DNA of 64,000 nucleotides from Burkholderia sp. 8Y (GCF_902506145.1 NZ_LR733520.1:64580-128579), one strand, 5' to 3'. Positions 40,130 to 50,413 are shown, counted from the stretch's first letter. Notes: generated from the sequence alone by a model not told the origin. Program-made: numbers and translations.

Positions 40130-41332
40130 ATGTCCAATCCGTCTGCCACGTCCGCACGTCTCTCCGCGCCGGAATTGCGCGCGACCGTGTCGCTCGCTGC
40201 CATCTTCGCGCTGCGCATGCTCGGTCTCTTCATGATCATGCCGGTGTTCTCCATCTACGCGAGAACGATTCCCGGCGGCGACAATGTCCTGCTGGTCGGC
40301 ATCGCGCTGGGCGCTTACGGCGTCACGCAGTCGATGCTCTACATCTTCTACGGCTGGATCTCCGACAAGCTCGGGCGCAAGCCGGTCATCGCGTTCGGGC
40401 TGCTGGTGTTCGCGCTCGGCAGCTTCGTCGCGGCGGTTGGACATTCGATGTCGTGGATCATCGCCGGGCGCGTGATTCAGGGCATGGGCGCGGTGTCGTC
40501 GGCGGTCATCGCGTTCATCGCGGATCTCACGCACGAGGAAAACCGCACGAAAGCAATGGCGATGGTGGGCGGCAGCATCGGCGTGTCGTTCGCGGTGGCG
40601 ATCGTGGGCGCGCCGATCGTCTTTCAATGGGTCGGCATGAGCGGGCTTTTCACCGTGATCGGCGTGCTGTCGATCGTGGCAGTCGGCGTGGTGCTCTGGA
40701 TCGTCCCCGATCCGCCGGCGCGCCCGGTGCACGTCAAGGCGCCCTTCAGCGAAGTCCTTCATAACGTCGAACTGCTGCGCCTGAATTTCGGCGTGCTCGT
40801 TCTTCACGCGACCCAGACGGCGCTCTTTCTCGTCGTCCCGCGCATTCTGGAGGCGGGCGGGCTGCCGGTGGCGTCGCACTGGAAGATCTATCTGCCGGTC
40901 ATGGGGCTCGCTTTCGTCATGATGGTGCCGGCGATCATCGCGGCCGAGAAGCGCGGCAAGATGAAGGCCGTCATGCTCAGTGCAATCGGGCTTATCCTGT
41001 TCGGACAGTTGTTATTGGGCGCGGCTCCCCATACGCTATGGTCCGTGGCCGCGATCCTGTTCGTGTACTTCCTGGGCTTCAACGTGCTGGAGGCGTCCCA
41101 GCCGTCGCTCGTGTCCAAGCTTGCTCCGGGCACGCGAAAGGGTGCGGCGGCGGGGGTGTACAACACGACGCAGTCCATCGGCCTCGCTCTGGGTGGTGTC
41201 GTCGGCGGCTGGCTGTTGAAGCTGGACGGACCGAGCGCGGTTTTCTTCTCGTGCTCGGCGCTCGTGCTGGCGTGGCTTGTCGTTGCAATGTGGATGAAGC
41301 CGCCGCCGCGCAAAGCCGGGCGCGCGGCTTAA
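40130..41332 (+). CDS. MFS transporter
   Basis: 12-helix major facilitator permease, 400 residues. Motif A appears as YGWISDKLGRKPVIAFGLL; other helices include AIFALRMLGLFMIMPVFSIYA, similar to YajR-like drug/proton antiporters but without the C-terminal YajR domain. The ATG at 40130 is chosen because the longer frame upstream is low in hydrophobicity and overlaps the uvrA promoter region. Substrate unknown. Divergent from uvrA and upstream of ssb, as is common in Burkholderia. Confidence 0.88.
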   Translation: MSNPSATSARLSAPELRATVSLAAIFALRMLGLFMIMPVFSIYARTIPGGDNVLLVGIALGAYGVTQSMLYIFYGWISDKLGRKPVIAFGLLVFALGSFVAAVGHSMSWIIAGRVIQGMGAVSSAVIAFIADLTHEENRTKAMAMVGGSIGVSFAVAIVGAPIVFQWVGMSGLFTVIGVLSIVAVGVVLWIVPDPPARPVHVKAPFSEVLHNVELLRLNFGVLVLHATQTALFLVVPRILEAGGLPVASHWKIYLPVMGLAFVMMVPAIIAAEKRGKMKAVMLSAIGLILFGQLLLGAAPHTLWSVAAILFVYFLGFNVLEASQPSLVSKLAPGTRKGAAAGVYNTTQSIGLALGGVVGGWLLKLDGPSAVFFSCSALVLAWLVVAMWMKPPPRKAGRAA

Positions 41333-41450
41333 GCGAAACGTTTAATCATTTGAATTGAATCAGCCGTGCTGTGTGGCTTCGCTTCAACGCGACGGCAGCG
41401 CGAACAGCGCCGCACGGCTGACAGTCGGCAAAGAATCAACCGGAGAAATC

Positions 41451-41978
41451 ATGGCATCTGTCAACAAGGTCATTCTCGTAGGCAATCTGGGCGCGGACCC
41501 GGAAACGCGCTACCTTCCGAGCGGCGACGCCGTGGCCAACATTCGTCTCGCGACGACCGACCGCTACAAGGACAAGGCGTCCGGCGAGATGAAGGAACTC
41601 ACCGAATGGCACCGCGTGGCGTTCTTCGGGCGGCTCGCGGAAATCGTCAATGAATACCTGAAGAAAGGCTCGTCGGTGTATATCGAGGGGCGCATCCGTA
41701 CGCGTAAATGGACCGACCAGGCGGGACAGGAACGCTATTCGACCGAAATCGTCGCTGACCAGATGCAAATGCTGGGCGGGCGCGGCGGTGCCGGCGGCGG
41801 CGATGACGGCGGCTACAGCCGCAGCGCCCCGATGGAGCGTTCCGGCGGTGGCGGCGGTGGCCGCGCGCCTTCGGCCTCGGGCGGTGGACGCGCGGGCAGC
41901 TCGGGCGGCGGCGCGAGCCGTCCTAGCGCGCCTGCGGGCGGCGGTTTCGACGACATGGACGACGACATTCCGTTCTGA
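41451..41978 (+). CDS. ssb: Single-stranded DNA-binding protein
   Basis: Coats single-stranded DNA in replication and repair. 175 residues: OB fold ([41 protein letters not shown]), a Gly/Ser-rich disordered linker, and the partner-binding acidic tail [19 protein letters not shown] ribosome site fixes the start. uvrA, an MFS gene and ssb cluster is widely conserved. A strong terminator follows. Confidence 0.97.
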   Translation: MASVNKVILVGNLGADPETRYLPSGDAVANIRLATTDRYKDKASGEMKELTEWHRVAFFGRLAEIVNEYLKKGSSVYIEGRIRTRKWTDQAGQERYSTEIVADQMQMLGGRGGAGGGDDGGYSRSAPMERSGGGGGGRAPSASGGGRAGSSGGGASRPSAPAGGGFDDMDDDIPF

Positions 41979-42007
41979 CACGCGCCTATCCGCGCTTCGT
42001 ATTAAGA

Positions 42008-42044
42008 AAACGGGTCTTCCGCTTCAGCGGGGACCCGTTTTTTT
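42008..42044 (+). terminator. Rho-independent terminator after ssb
   Basis: AAACGGGTC (42008-42016) and GACCCGTTT (42032-42040) form the outer stem, with CCGC/GCGG inside closing a TTCA loop, followed by TTTT. A long nested hairpin, very convincing. Confidence 0.95.
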
Positions 42045-42298
42045 ATTGGCAATTTCTGTTGATGTTTCCCGGCGGACTATCCTAATCCGTGGCTCGAAAA
42101 TCGACGCAGGCAAACTGCCTGTCATTCGTCATATATTCAAATCTAGCTAATCGGACTAGTCCGATGGTTTCAAAATAGCGCGCATCTTATTTTGATGGAA
42201 ACTATTTTGAAATACTGAGAGAGCACTGATTGCGTATTGTCATCTAATTTAGACAAACGCAAACCTGCGACCACGCGCAGTCGAATAACCGCTTCCGC

Positions 42299-42345
42299 AC
42301 GCGCTCGGCTATTCCGAGCGCGTCGTTGCGCGTATTCGCGCGCAA
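42299..42345. promoter_or_regulatory. Two consecutive perfect hairpins upstream of the first response regulator
   Basis: ACGCGCTCGG (42299-42308) / CCGAGCGCGT (42314-42323) and TTGCGCG (42326-42332) / CGCGCAA (42339-42345) lie 70-115 bp before the start at 42416. The rest of the 370-bp gap after ssb (42045-42298) is AT-rich with no gene; it probably contains the promoter. The hairpins could be operators for the response regulators or leader structure. Confidence 0.55.
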
Positions 42346-42415
42346 TAACGGCGCCTCGATGCCACACGCGTTGAGAAGCGCCTTTCATAAAAACAATATA
42401 ACCAGAGGCGTAGTG

Positions 42416-43060
42416 ATGCTTCGTGTAGTGTTGGCCGACGACCATCCTTTCGTAGTCCTTGGAATGAAGGCGCTCTTCAATGCAGACGACGGTTTGTGCG
42501 TGACAGGCGAAGCAAGGAATGCGAGCACTCTGCTCACTGAGCTTCGAAAAACGCCGTGCGACGTGCTCGTGACCGATTTTGCCATGCCCGAGCCGGGGCA
42601 CGAAGCGCAGGACGGACTCTGCCTGATCCGCAAAGTGAAGCAGGACTGGCCGGGTATTGGCATTGTCGTGCTGACCAGCGTCAGCAATGTCGCCATTCTC
42701 CGCTCCATTCTGAATGCGGGCGCAATGGGCCTCGTCGACAAAGCCGAATCCATCGAGCTGGTGCCGAGTGCCGTCAAGCAGGCAAGCGCCGGCCGCCGCT
42801 ACGTGAGTGCGTCGTTCCGCGCGGCGCTTGCCGAGGCCGGTGCCGAAACGCATTTCTCGCCGGATGCGCCTCGCCTCTCGCCGAGAGAAATCGAGGTAGT
42901 GAGACTATTCGCGAAAGGCCGATCCATTACCGAGATTGCAAAAGAGTTGCAGCGCGACGTGCGTACCATCAGCCGACAAAAGCGCGATGCAATGAACAAG
43001 CTCGGTGTAAAGAACGATCCGGGTCTCTTTGCATTCGTACGGGCACGCGGACTATGCTGA
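42416..43060 (+). CDS. Response regulator 1, REC plus LuxR-type HTH (BvgA/EvgA-like)
   Basis: Two-component DNA-binding regulator, 214 residues. REC domain: acidic pocket ADDHP, phospho-acceptor Asp54 in VTDFAMPEPG, Thr in VVLTSVSN and Lys in GLVDKAES, all intact. HTH domain from about 150: LSPREIEVVRLFAKGRSITEIAKELQRDVRTISRQKRDAMNKLGV. First of three paralogous regulators upstream of a hybrid kinase, which is the likely phosphate donor. AGAGG supports the start at 42416. Confidence 0.9.
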   Translation: MLRVVLADDHPFVVLGMKALFNADDGLCVTGEARNASTLLTELRKTPCDVLVTDFAMPEPGHEAQDGLCLIRKVKQDWPGIGIVVLTSVSNVAILRSILNAGAMGLVDKAESIELVPSAVKQASAGRRYVSASFRAALAEAGAETHFSPDAPRLSPREIEVVRLFAKGRSITEIAKELQRDVRTISRQKRDAMNKLGVKNDPGLFAFVRARGLC

Positions 43061-43180
43061 TTTGCGTAGCACCGTATTTCCATTTCGGATGCATCTTATG
43101 TCTTTTGGGAGGGGAGTGCCCGATGCTTATCTTCGGGATCAGATGTGCAGATCACATTGCGTAACTAAGGGTTTGTGTCG

Positions 43181-43861
43181 ATGGAATTCGGGAATGGTAG
43201 CGAGGTTTTCTCGCGTGTGAGGCGGTTGCGGTTAGCGATAGCGGATGACCATCCGCTTGTCATTCTGGCAATTGAGCGGCTTGCGGCGAATTTTCCCAAT
43301 GTGGAAGTCGTCAGCCGAAGCGCAAATTCCACGCAGCTGGATGAATCGCTGGCACGCGGCGATTGCGATGTCGCTCTCGTGGATTTTTACATGCCTGGTG
43401 GCCGATATGGCGATGGCATACAGCTTATTCAGCACATCGCGCATTGCTATCCAGGCGTTCGAATTATCGTTCTGTCGCGCAATGATAACGCGGCGCTCGT
43501 CAGGCAAGCCCTCGACGCCGGCGCGCATGCGTTTCTCAGCAAGGAAGACCGGCTGGATCTGGTCTACGTTGCCATCGTGTCGGCTATTGCCAACGAAACG
43601 TATCTCGGTCCGGCTGTCCGCCGGACCATGGCGGCGGCAAATGTGGAAAGCCGCGCACGGTTTATCAGGCAGCGTTTGACGACGCGCGAGCTCGAAGTGA
43701 TCGAGCGTTACGCGCGCGGCGCCAACGTAACCGAAATCGCGAAAGAACTGGAGCGCAGCGTAAAGACCATTAGCGCCCAAAAATGCGCAGCCATGCGCAA
43801 ACTGAATTTGTCGACGGACGCTGATCTTTACCGTTTCATTGCCGACAGTGATCTCGCCTGA
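43181..43861 (+). CDS. Response regulator 2, REC plus LuxR-type HTH
   Basis: 226 residues, paralogue of the flanking regulators with about 12 extra N-terminal residues. REC: ADDHP, phospho-acceptor Asp68 in LVDFYMPGG, Ser in VLSRNDN and Lys in AFLSKEDR. HTH: LTTRELEVIERYARGANVTEIAKELERSVKTISAQK. A GTG at 43175 two codons upstream is an alternative start. The 120-bp gap before it is less GC-rich and may hold a separate promoter. Divergence from regulator 1 is large enough that it is not a recent duplicate. Confidence 0.9.
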   Translation: MEFGNGSEVFSRVRRLRLAIADDHPLVILAIERLAANFPNVEVVSRSANSTQLDESLARGDCDVALVDFYMPGGRYGDGIQLIQHIAHCYPGVRIIVLSRNDNAALVRQALDAGAHAFLSKEDRLDLVYVAIVSAIANETYLGPAVRRTMAAANVESRARFIRQRLTTRELEVIERYARGANVTEIAKELERSVKTISAQKCAAMRKLNLSTDADLYRFIADSDLA

Positions 43862-43958
43862 TTACGCGCAGTTATCGGCTGCACAATAGTGCGAGCGGGG
43901 AAACGAAACAAGGCTGTTAGAAAAGCAGTCGCTCGCGACTAGACGAATAAAAAATAAA

Positions 43959-44609
43959 ATGAGAGATAAATCACCGCTGCGGGCCGTCGTCGCAGACGAC
44001 CATCCCGCAGTCGTCAAAGGCATTAAAGATTTTTTGGAGCGGGACGGCGCTATTCGAGTCGTTGCCACTGCCGAGAACACGCTGCAGTTGGCCGAAGCAG
44101 TCGACTCTGTGCCGTGCGACTACATTTTCGCCGATATCGGCATGCAAGGCATTGACGGAGAGAGCAATTCCATTGCGTTTCTCAAGCGTTTCCTGTGGCA
44201 GAAAACACGGCCGCGGGTAATCGTCGTCACCATGATGTCGCATGGCCGCATGTTGGCCGGTTTGATCGAACTGGGAATCGACGGCATCATCGACAAACGC
44301 GATTCTCTCGAATGTCTGTTCGAAGCCGTATCGGTTGCGCAGACAGGTGGCTGCTACCTTTCGCCTTGCGCGAGCGAAGCGGTAGGCCGCCTCGCCGGTT
44401 CTTCGCCGGCGCTCGCGGGCGTGTTGAGCAAGCGCGAGTGGGAGGTCTTCCGTCTGTACGCCAGCGGCCTGCTCGTGCACGAAATCGCCAAGCGTTTCGG
44501 GCGAAGCAGCAAGACCATCGCCACGCAGAAGCGAAGCGGCATGCGCAAGCTCGGCCTCGAGTCGGAAGGCGAACTCGTCGAGTACTTGCGGCAAGTCGGG
44601 CTCGTCTGA
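43959..44609 (+). CDS. Response regulator 3, REC plus LuxR-type HTH
   Basis: 216 residues. REC: ADDHP, phospho-acceptor Asp59 in FADIGMQG, Thr in VTMMSHGR and Lys in GIIDKRDS. HTH: LSKREWEVFRLYASGLLVHEIAKRFGRSSKTIATQK. The proline usual after the phospho-site methionine is Gln (GMQG), a modest oddity. Separated by 97 bp from regulator 2 and 167 bp from the kinase. Confidence 0.9.
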   Translation: MRDKSPLRAVVADDHPAVVKGIKDFLERDGAIRVVATAENTLQLAEAVDSVPCDYIFADIGMQGIDGESNSIAFLKRFLWQKTRPRVIVVTMMSHGRMLAGLIELGIDGIIDKRDSLECLFEAVSVAQTGGCYLSPCASEAVGRLAGSSPALAGVLSKREWEVFRLYASGLLVHEIAKRFGRSSKTIATQKRSGMRKLGLESEGELVEYLRQVGLV

Positions 44610-44776
44610 CCACGCCGCGCGCGCAATTTTCGGAGCGTCATAAGAAGTATTTCGGACCCCTCTGATTTTCCTCCGTTGCACGCACGATCAGACTCTTAGG
44701 TCGGTCATCGAGATTTCTCGGTGCATCCGCGCCATGAGGCAGCGCATAACAACGCGCATCTTCCGAGAGAGTCGAA

Positions 44777-47725
44777 TTGAGAACGTTGCTTGCACGCTGT
44801 TGGTTCGTCGTCAGCTTCCTTCTGTCGCCGCTTTGCCGCGCGGCCGACTCAGCCGCGTCGCGGCCCGCAAGCGCGCTTCCTGCGGCGGTCTGGGATATCA
44901 GCGCGCTTCGCCTGCTGCCTGTGCTCATCGGCATCGCGGCCGTTCTGCTGGTGACGCTGCGCGCCTTCATTGTCCTGCAACGCGAGATGAATCGGCGCAT
45001 TCAGACCGAGCAGCGTCTCGCCACCCAACTGAGCTTCCAGCAGACGATGATGGAAGTCGTTCCCTATCCGCTCGTCGCGAAGGATATGGACAATCGCTAC
45101 ATCGCGGTCAACCGCGCGTTCGAAGCGGCGCTCGGCGTGCGGCGCGAGGACGTGATCGGACGCACGAGCATCGAAGCGGGCGCGTGGGGCGAGAAGCATA
45201 GCCGGCTCGTGAACGAGATAACCGCAGCCACGCTGCAGTCCGGTCAGGGACAAGAAGTGGAGGCCGAGTTCGTCGATGATCGCGGCCGATCGCGTTACGG
45301 GCTCTTCTGGACGGGCGCGTTCTCGTCGTCGAACGGCGAGCGCGTGGGCGTCGTCGGGACGATGATCGACATCACCGACATTCGGGATGCCGAAATGCAC
45401 GCGCGTCAGACCGAGCAGCGCCTTCACGACGTGACGCGCTCCCTGCCCGCGGTGGTCTTTCAGTTGCGCCGCACGAAGAGCGGCAGATACAGCCTCCCGT
45501 ACATAGACGGCGACACGAGACAGTTGCTCGGCCTCGACCTCGCGGCGCTGGCCGCTGATCCCACCAGCATCCTCCGGCACGTCGATGCCCAAGACAGCGG
45601 GCGGCTGTTCCAGGAAATCGAAGCGTCGTCGCGCACGCTGGAGCCGGTGCGCACCGAATTCCGCGCCACCGTGAAAGGCGTCACCCGCTGGATACGCGCC
45701 GATCTGGTCGCGCATCGCGAAGAGGACGAGTCGGTTGTCTGGAGCGGGTACTGGGCCGATGCCAGCGTGGAGCGCGCGCGCGCCGAGGAGCTGGCGCGGG
45801 CGCGCGACGCAGCCGAAGCCGCCTCGCGCGCCAAGGACGATTTCCTCGCCATGATGAGCCACGAGATTCGAACGCCGATGAACGGCGTGCTCGGGCTCGT
45901 CGAAGTCATCGAGAATACGCCGCTCAATCCGGATCAGTCGCAAATGCTCGGCATGATCCAGGATTCGGCGAGTGCGCTGCTGCAAATTCTGGACGACCTG
46001 CTGGATTACACGAAGATCGAGGCCGGCCGGCTGGTCATCGAATCGATGCCTATCGATCTACGCGAACTCGTCGACAACGCCGTCGGCTTGCTGGCCGGAC
46101 GCGCGCATGAGAAAGGTCTGCGCGTGCGCGTGGCCGTCGCGCCGGATGTCGCGGCGTCGCTTCGCAGCGACAGCGTGCGACTGCGTCAGATTCTCTTCAA
46201 TCTGATGAGCAACGCGATCAAGTTCACCATCAAGGGCGAAGTCTCGCTGCATGTGCGCGCGGTCGAGCGGCGTGAATCCGAACAGGTCATCGAACTTTGC
46301 GTGAGCGATACGGGCATCGGCATCGATCCCGCAGCGCAGGCGCGGCTCTTCGAACCTTTCGTGCAAGCGGAGACGTCCACCACGCGCCGTTTTGGCGGCA
46401 CGGGCCTCGGGCTCACCATTTGCAACCGGCTCGTCGATCTCATGGGCGGCACGCTCACGCTGCAAAGCGAAGTAGGCGTCGGTACGTCGATGACCGTTCG
46501 GCTCAAGATGCCGGTCGAGACGCAGCACTATCAAATGGAAGGATTGCGCGGCAGGCGCGGCATCGTCGCGATCGACGACACGCGCGTCGCGGCGGCGCTC
46601 GCCGGCTACGGCCAGGCGTTGGGGCTGGAACTGAAGCGCATGGAATCGGACGATCCGCGCCTGCGCCGGCTCGAAACGTTCGATGGCGTCGATCTCGTGT
46701 TCTTCAGCGATACGCGCAAGGATGCGCTGCCGCTGGGATCGCGCGTGATCCACGTCACCGAGAAGCCGAAGCCCACGGGCTACCGCATTCTGGAAGACGA
46801 CATTCGCGTCAGCGTGAATCCGCTCTCGTGGCACGGCCTCGGCGCGGCGTGCGTGGCGGCGTGTACCGGCATGCCGCAAGTCGCGGTGCACGGAACGCTT
46901 GGCCAGGAACCTCTCCTTGAAGCGCCCGGCCGGGAAGACGCGCTGCACAACGGCAAGCTCGTGCTCGTGGCGGAAGATCATCCCGTGAATCAGGAACTGA
47001 TCCGTCATCAGCTTTCGCTGCTCGGCTTTGCCTGCGATGTCGTGCAAGACGGCGCCGAAGCACTCGCGGCGTTGGAGACCACACGCTACGGCTTCCTGAT
47101 TACCGATTGCCACATGCCGAACATGACCGGCTACGAGTTGGCGCGGCGCGTGCGTGCGAAGGAGAAAGGCACGTCGCGCCGGTTGCCGATTCTCGCGATT
47201 ACCGCGAGCACGTGCTCAAGTGAGGCGACGCGATGCCGCGAAGCCGGCATGGACGACTTCCTCATCAAGCCGACGCGGCTCGCGACGTTGCGCGAGCATT
47301 TGAATCGCTGGAAAGCGTCGGAGCGTCCGGAGCATCGACACAAAGGGCGGAAGCATCGCGCCGAGGACGCGATGCAGAGCCGCGATGCGGAAATCGACCT
47401 GAGCGGCATGGCGCAGCTCTGGGGTAGCGAGGCGACCGTGAAGGCGTTGCTGGATGCCTTCGTCACATCTTTCCGCGACGACCTCAAGGCGCTCGAGCCC
47501 TTGCTCGAACGCGGCACCGTCGAGCATCTGCGCGAATGGCATCACCGCGTGGTGGGCGCGGCGAGCGTGTTGCAATACCGGCCGCTGCTGGACGCGCTCG
47601 AAGAATTCCGGCGCGACCTGCCGAAGAAGAGCCGCGAAGTGAGGCGGCGCGAAGGCTTCGCACTCATTGAGCGATGCACGCGCTTGCTGGAGCGCATCGA
47701 GGCGCAATGCGCCGCGCTTCAATAA
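44777..47725 (+). CDS. Hybrid sensor histidine kinase with PAS, REC and HPt domains (BvgS/EvgS-like core)
   Basis: 982-residue inner-membrane phosphorelay kinase. N-terminal signal-like helix, a membrane helix at about 45-65 ([22 protein letters not shown]), two PAS-like domains (about 85-200 and 215-335), HisKA with His362 in [12 protein letters not shown], HATPase with [15 protein letters not shown] and GGTGLGLTI, a degenerate receiver-like stretch (about 590-700), a REC domain with Asp777 in [11 protein letters not shown], and a C-terminal HPt with His923 in HHRVVGAA. It has no periplasmic Venus-flytrap domains, unlike true BvgS. The start is TTG at 44777: GAGAGAG lies upstream and an in-frame stop lies 30 bp before. 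Partners are probably the three regulators. Confidence 0.92.
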   Translation: MRTLLARCWFVVSFLLSPLCRAADSAASRPASALPAAVWDISALRLLPVLIGIAAVLLVTLRAFIVLQREMNRRIQTEQRLATQLSFQQTMMEVVPYPLVAKDMDNRYIAVNRAFEAALGVRREDVIGRTSIEAGAWGEKHSRLVNEITAATLQSGQGQEVEAEFVDDRGRSRYGLFWTGAFSSSNGERVGVVGTMIDITDIRDAEMHARQTEQRLHDVTRSLPAVVFQLRRTKSGRYSLPYIDGDTRQLLGLDLAALAADPTSILRHVDAQDSGRLFQEIEASSRTLEPVRTEFRATVKGVTRWIRADLVAHREEDESVVWSGYWADASVERARAEELARARDAAEAASRAKDDFLAMMSHEIRTPMNGVLGLVEVIENTPLNPDQSQMLGMIQDSASALLQILDDLLDYTKIEAGRLVIESMPIDLRELVDNAVGLLAGRAHEKGLRVRVAVAPDVAASLRSDSVRLRQILFNLMSNAIKFTIKGEVSLHVRAVERRESEQVIELCVSDTGIGIDPAAQARLFEPFVQAETSTTRRFGGTGLGLTICNRLVDLMGGTLTLQSEVGVGTSMTVRLKMPVETQHYQMEGLRGRRGIVAIDDTRVAAALAGYGQALGLELKRMESDDPRLRRLETFDGVDLVFFSDTRKDALPLGSRVIHVTEKPKPTGYRILEDDIRVSVNPLSWHGLGAACVAACTGMPQVAVHGTLGQEPLLEAPGREDALHNGKLVLVAEDHPVNQELIRHQLSLLGFACDVVQDGAEALAALETTRYGFLITDCHMPNMTGYELARRVRAKEKGTSRRLPILAITASTCSSEATRCREAGMDDFLIKPTRLATLREHLNRWKASERPEHRHKGRKHRAEDAMQSRDAEIDLSGMAQLWGSEATVKALLDAFVTSFRDDLKALEPLLERGTVEHLREWHHRVVGAASVLQYRPLLDALEEFRRDLPKKSREVRRREGFALIERCTRLLERIEAQCAALQ

Positions 47726-47731
47726 CCGCGC

Positions 47732-48667
47732 TTACTCCGCTACCGCGACGAGGCCGGCGTCGACAGGCGCGCGGTCCCGGAAATATGACAAGGCGAAATC
47801 CACGAAAGAACGGGTCTTCGCCGAAACGTGCCTGCGACCCGGGTACACGATGGATACTTCCTTGTCGGCGTCCTTGAGCCGGTAGCCGGCGAAGAGCCGC
47901 ACGAGCGCGCCGGCTTTGATATCGTGCTCCACGTAGCTCGCAGGCAGCACGGCGATGCCCATGCCTGATACGGCTGCCTGACGCAGCATCGGCGAGCTGT
48001 TCACGGTGTACGCCGGATCCAGCGATACCTCTTCCGTTACGCCCGATGGCCCGGTGAAAGACCACGTCGAGCCGTGTATGTCCGCCGATGGCGCAAGAAA
48101 GTCGTGTTTCGCGAGCGACGCGGGCCGCGCGGGCGTGCCGTGGCGCTGCAGATATTCTGGCGACGCGACCACTGCCGCCGCGACCTTGAAGAGCGGCCGG
48201 CTGATCAGCGTGCCGCTGCTGACGAGGTGCGGCACGACAATGCCGACGTCGAAGCCCTCGTCGACGAGATCGACCGGACGGTGCAGCAGAGTCAGACGCA
48301 GCTTCACGGTCGGGTAGCGGTCGCGAAACGCACGCAGCATGGGCGTGAGTTCCAGCAACGAAAACGAAGCCGACGCCACGAGCTTGAGTGTTCCCGACGG
48401 ATCGACGGAACTGTTCGCAACCGATGCCTCGATGGTCTCCACCTGTTCGATCACCGCGCGACAGCCGTCGGCGTAGCTCTTTCCGGCTTCGGTCAGCGAC
48501 ACGCTGCGCGTGGTGCGGTTCAGGAGGCGCGTGTTGAGATGCGCTTCGAGCAGCGAAACATAGCGCGTGACGACCGCATTGGAGAGATCGAGCGCCGCCG
48601 CGGCGCGCCCGAACGATTCGGTCTCTGCGACTTTGAGAAAGACGCGCATCGCTTGCAGTTGATTCAT
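47732..48667 (-). CDS. LysR family transcriptional regulator
   Basis: 311 residues from MNQLQAMRVFLKVAETESFGRAA, with the LysR winged HTH (AALDLSNAVVTRYVSLLEAHLNTRLLNRTTRSVSLTEAG) and a periplasmic-binding-like effector domain. The effector is unknown. It is transcribed divergently from the porin gene, and LysR proteins usually regulate the divergent neighbour. It converges with the hybrid kinase gene with a 6-bp gap. Confidence 0.92.
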   Translation of the reverse strand: MNQLQAMRVFLKVAETESFGRAAAALDLSNAVVTRYVSLLEAHLNTRLLNRTTRSVSLTEAGKSYADGCRAVIEQVETIEASVANSSVDPSGTLKLVASASFSLLELTPMLRAFRDRYPTVKLRLTLLHRPVDLVDEGFDVGIVVPHLVSSGTLISRPLFKVAAAVVASPEYLQRHGTPARPASLAKHDFLAPSADIHGSTWSFTGPSGVTEEVSLDPAYTVNSSPMLRQAAVSGMGIAVLPASYVEHDIKAGALVRLFAGYRLKDADKEVSIVYPGRRHVSAKTRSFVDFALSYFRDRAPVDAGLVAVAE

Positions 48668-49102
48668 GGTGAGACGGCTTGCCGAGCGATGCGGGACGCT
48701 CTTTCCCTTGATTTGAACGAGCGGGAAGATGCGCCGCTTTCGCGTGCGCGATGTTAATCGGACCACGAATAGAAGGTAATCAGAGGAGTCCGACTGTTTC
48801 GGCCTGTCGTGTAGCGGCCACTGTCGCGTGTCCGCAACTGAATGCGCAAGCGAGCGTACGGGGCAAGTTCCTAGTGCTGCGGTAAGTGCAAGAAGCCTAA
48901 GCGTTTACTCATATTGAAATTCGATTTTTTGAATTCTTCGAAAAGCCTTTTGTGTGTCCTTGGGGTGGAAGCGGCAAGAGCCAGCCATACACTTTGGGCT
49001 GCCGAATATCGGTGGAAGGCATACGGCGGGAATTCATTCCGAGATGCCGAGACGCCGCGAGCAACCCTATCGAGTCGCATGACTCTTTCTATGGAACACA
49101 CA
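48668..49102. other. LysR / porin divergent intergenic region
   Basis: 435 bases without a gene. The stretch 48905-48955 is strikingly AT-rich and includes the inverted repeat AATTC / GAATT around a T-rich loop, a plausible LysR-type or promoter site for the porin. No canonical -35/-10 pair was certain. Confidence 0.4.
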
Positions 49103-50248
49103 ATGAAGAAGACTCTGATTGTAGCGGCCGTCGCCGCATCGTTCGCAACTGCCGCGAGCGCGCAGAGCAGCGTTACGCTGTACGGCCTGGTCGATGCTGG
49201 TCTCACGTTCGTGAACAACGTGCAAGCGCCGGTTGGTGACGACCACTTGAAGAACAACTCGTGGAGCATGAGCGGCGGCAACGTCAACATGAGCCGTTGG
49301 GGCCTGCGCGGTGCGGAGGACCTGGGCGGCGGTATGAAGGCAATCTTCGTGCTGGAAAATGGCTTCGACGTGTCGAACGGCACGAGCGCAGATAGCCGCA
49401 TGTTCGGCCGCCAGGCATATGTCGGTCTGTCGACGCAAGCCGGCACGCTGACGCTCGGTCGCCAGACCGACGCGGTTGCCGATTACCTCGGCCCGCTGAG
49501 CGCAACGGGCTCGTGGGGCGGCACGTACTTCGCCCATCCGGGTGATTTGGACAACCTGGACGGCAACGCTTTCCGTGTCAACAACGCCGTCAAGTTCGTG
49601 AGCGCGAACTACGCTGGCCTGTCCTTCGCGGGTGCCTATGCGTTCTCGAACGGCGCTGGCAGCTTCGCGGACAACCGTGCGTACAGCTTGGGCGCTGGCT
49701 ATGCAAACGGCCCGTTCAAGGTCGGCGCAGCGTACACGCAAGCGAATGGCGCGAACGCAACCGCGACCGGTGCAATCGCGGAAGGCATTCCCCAATTTAT
49801 CTCGCCGGCTAACCGTTACGACCGTCTGCGCACGTTTGGCGCGGGTGGCAGCTTCTCGGCCGGTGCGATGACGTTCGGTTTGCTGTGGACTCAGACGCGT
49901 GAAGACAACAACTCGATCGAGAGCTACTCGAACATCGTCAATAACTACGAGATCAACGGCCGCTATGCGCTGACGCCGGCTCTCTCGCTGGGCGCTGCGT
50001 ACACCTTCACGAACGCGAAGGTCAACTTCGGCGGCGACACGGGTCGTGCCCGTTTCCACCAGTTCGGCCTCCAGACGGACTACGCTCTGTCGAAGCGCAC
50101 CGACATCTATGCTGAAGGCGTGGTGCAGATCGCTAGCAGCCAGGACAAGGAAGTCTATCCGTTCGCAGGCATCAACGGCGCGCCGGGCGGCGCATCGTCG
50201 AGCAGCCGTCAGGTTCTCGTGACGACGGGTATCCGTCACCGCTTCTAA
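49103..50248 (+). CDS. Gram-negative general porin, Burkholderia type
   Basis: Trimeric outer-membrane diffusion channel, 381 residues. A signal peptide (MKKTLIVAAVAASFATAASAQ) is followed by the family start SSVTLYGLVDAGLTFVNN, then many alternating strands, SRWGLRGAEDLGGGMKAIFVLENGFD, and a terminal strand ending in TGIRHRF with the C-terminal Phe needed for BAM insertion. Codon choice is more biased than in neighbours, as expected of an abundant protein. The start is fixed by the signal sequence. Possibly under the divergent LysR gene. Confidence 0.95.
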   Translation: MKKTLIVAAVAASFATAASAQSSVTLYGLVDAGLTFVNNVQAPVGDDHLKNNSWSMSGGNVNMSRWGLRGAEDLGGGMKAIFVLENGFDVSNGTSADSRMFGRQAYVGLSTQAGTLTLGRQTDAVADYLGPLSATGSWGGTYFAHPGDLDNLDGNAFRVNNAVKFVSANYAGLSFAGAYAFSNGAGSFADNRAYSLGAGYANGPFKVGAAYTQANGANATATGAIAEGIPQFISPANRYDRLRTFGAGGSFSAGAMTFGLLWTQTREDNNSIESYSNIVNNYEINGRYALTPALSLGAAYTFTNAKVNFGGDTGRARFHQFGLQTDYALSKRTDIYAEGVVQIASSQDKEVYPFAGINGAPGGASSSSRQVLVTTGIRHRF

Positions 50249-50287
50249 GCAGTCTCGGCTGTATCGAGCTGTAGCTAGCTAGCAGAG

Positions 50288-50311
50288 AAGGGCGCCGCGA
50301 GGCGCCCTTTT
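50288..50311 (+). terminator. Rho-independent terminator after the porin gene
   Basis: AAGGGCGCC (50288-50296), loop GCGA, GGCGCCCTT (50301-50309), then TTTT-type run. Strong GC stem 40 bp after the porin stop. Confidence 0.92.
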
Positions 50312-50413
50312 CGCGTTTTTCCGTGGTCATCCGCCGCGCACTGCGTCCCGCATCCGAATGCACTACCATGAAGATGCGGCCGACGCGTCGCCATGAAAAC
50401 GGAGAACCGGGAA

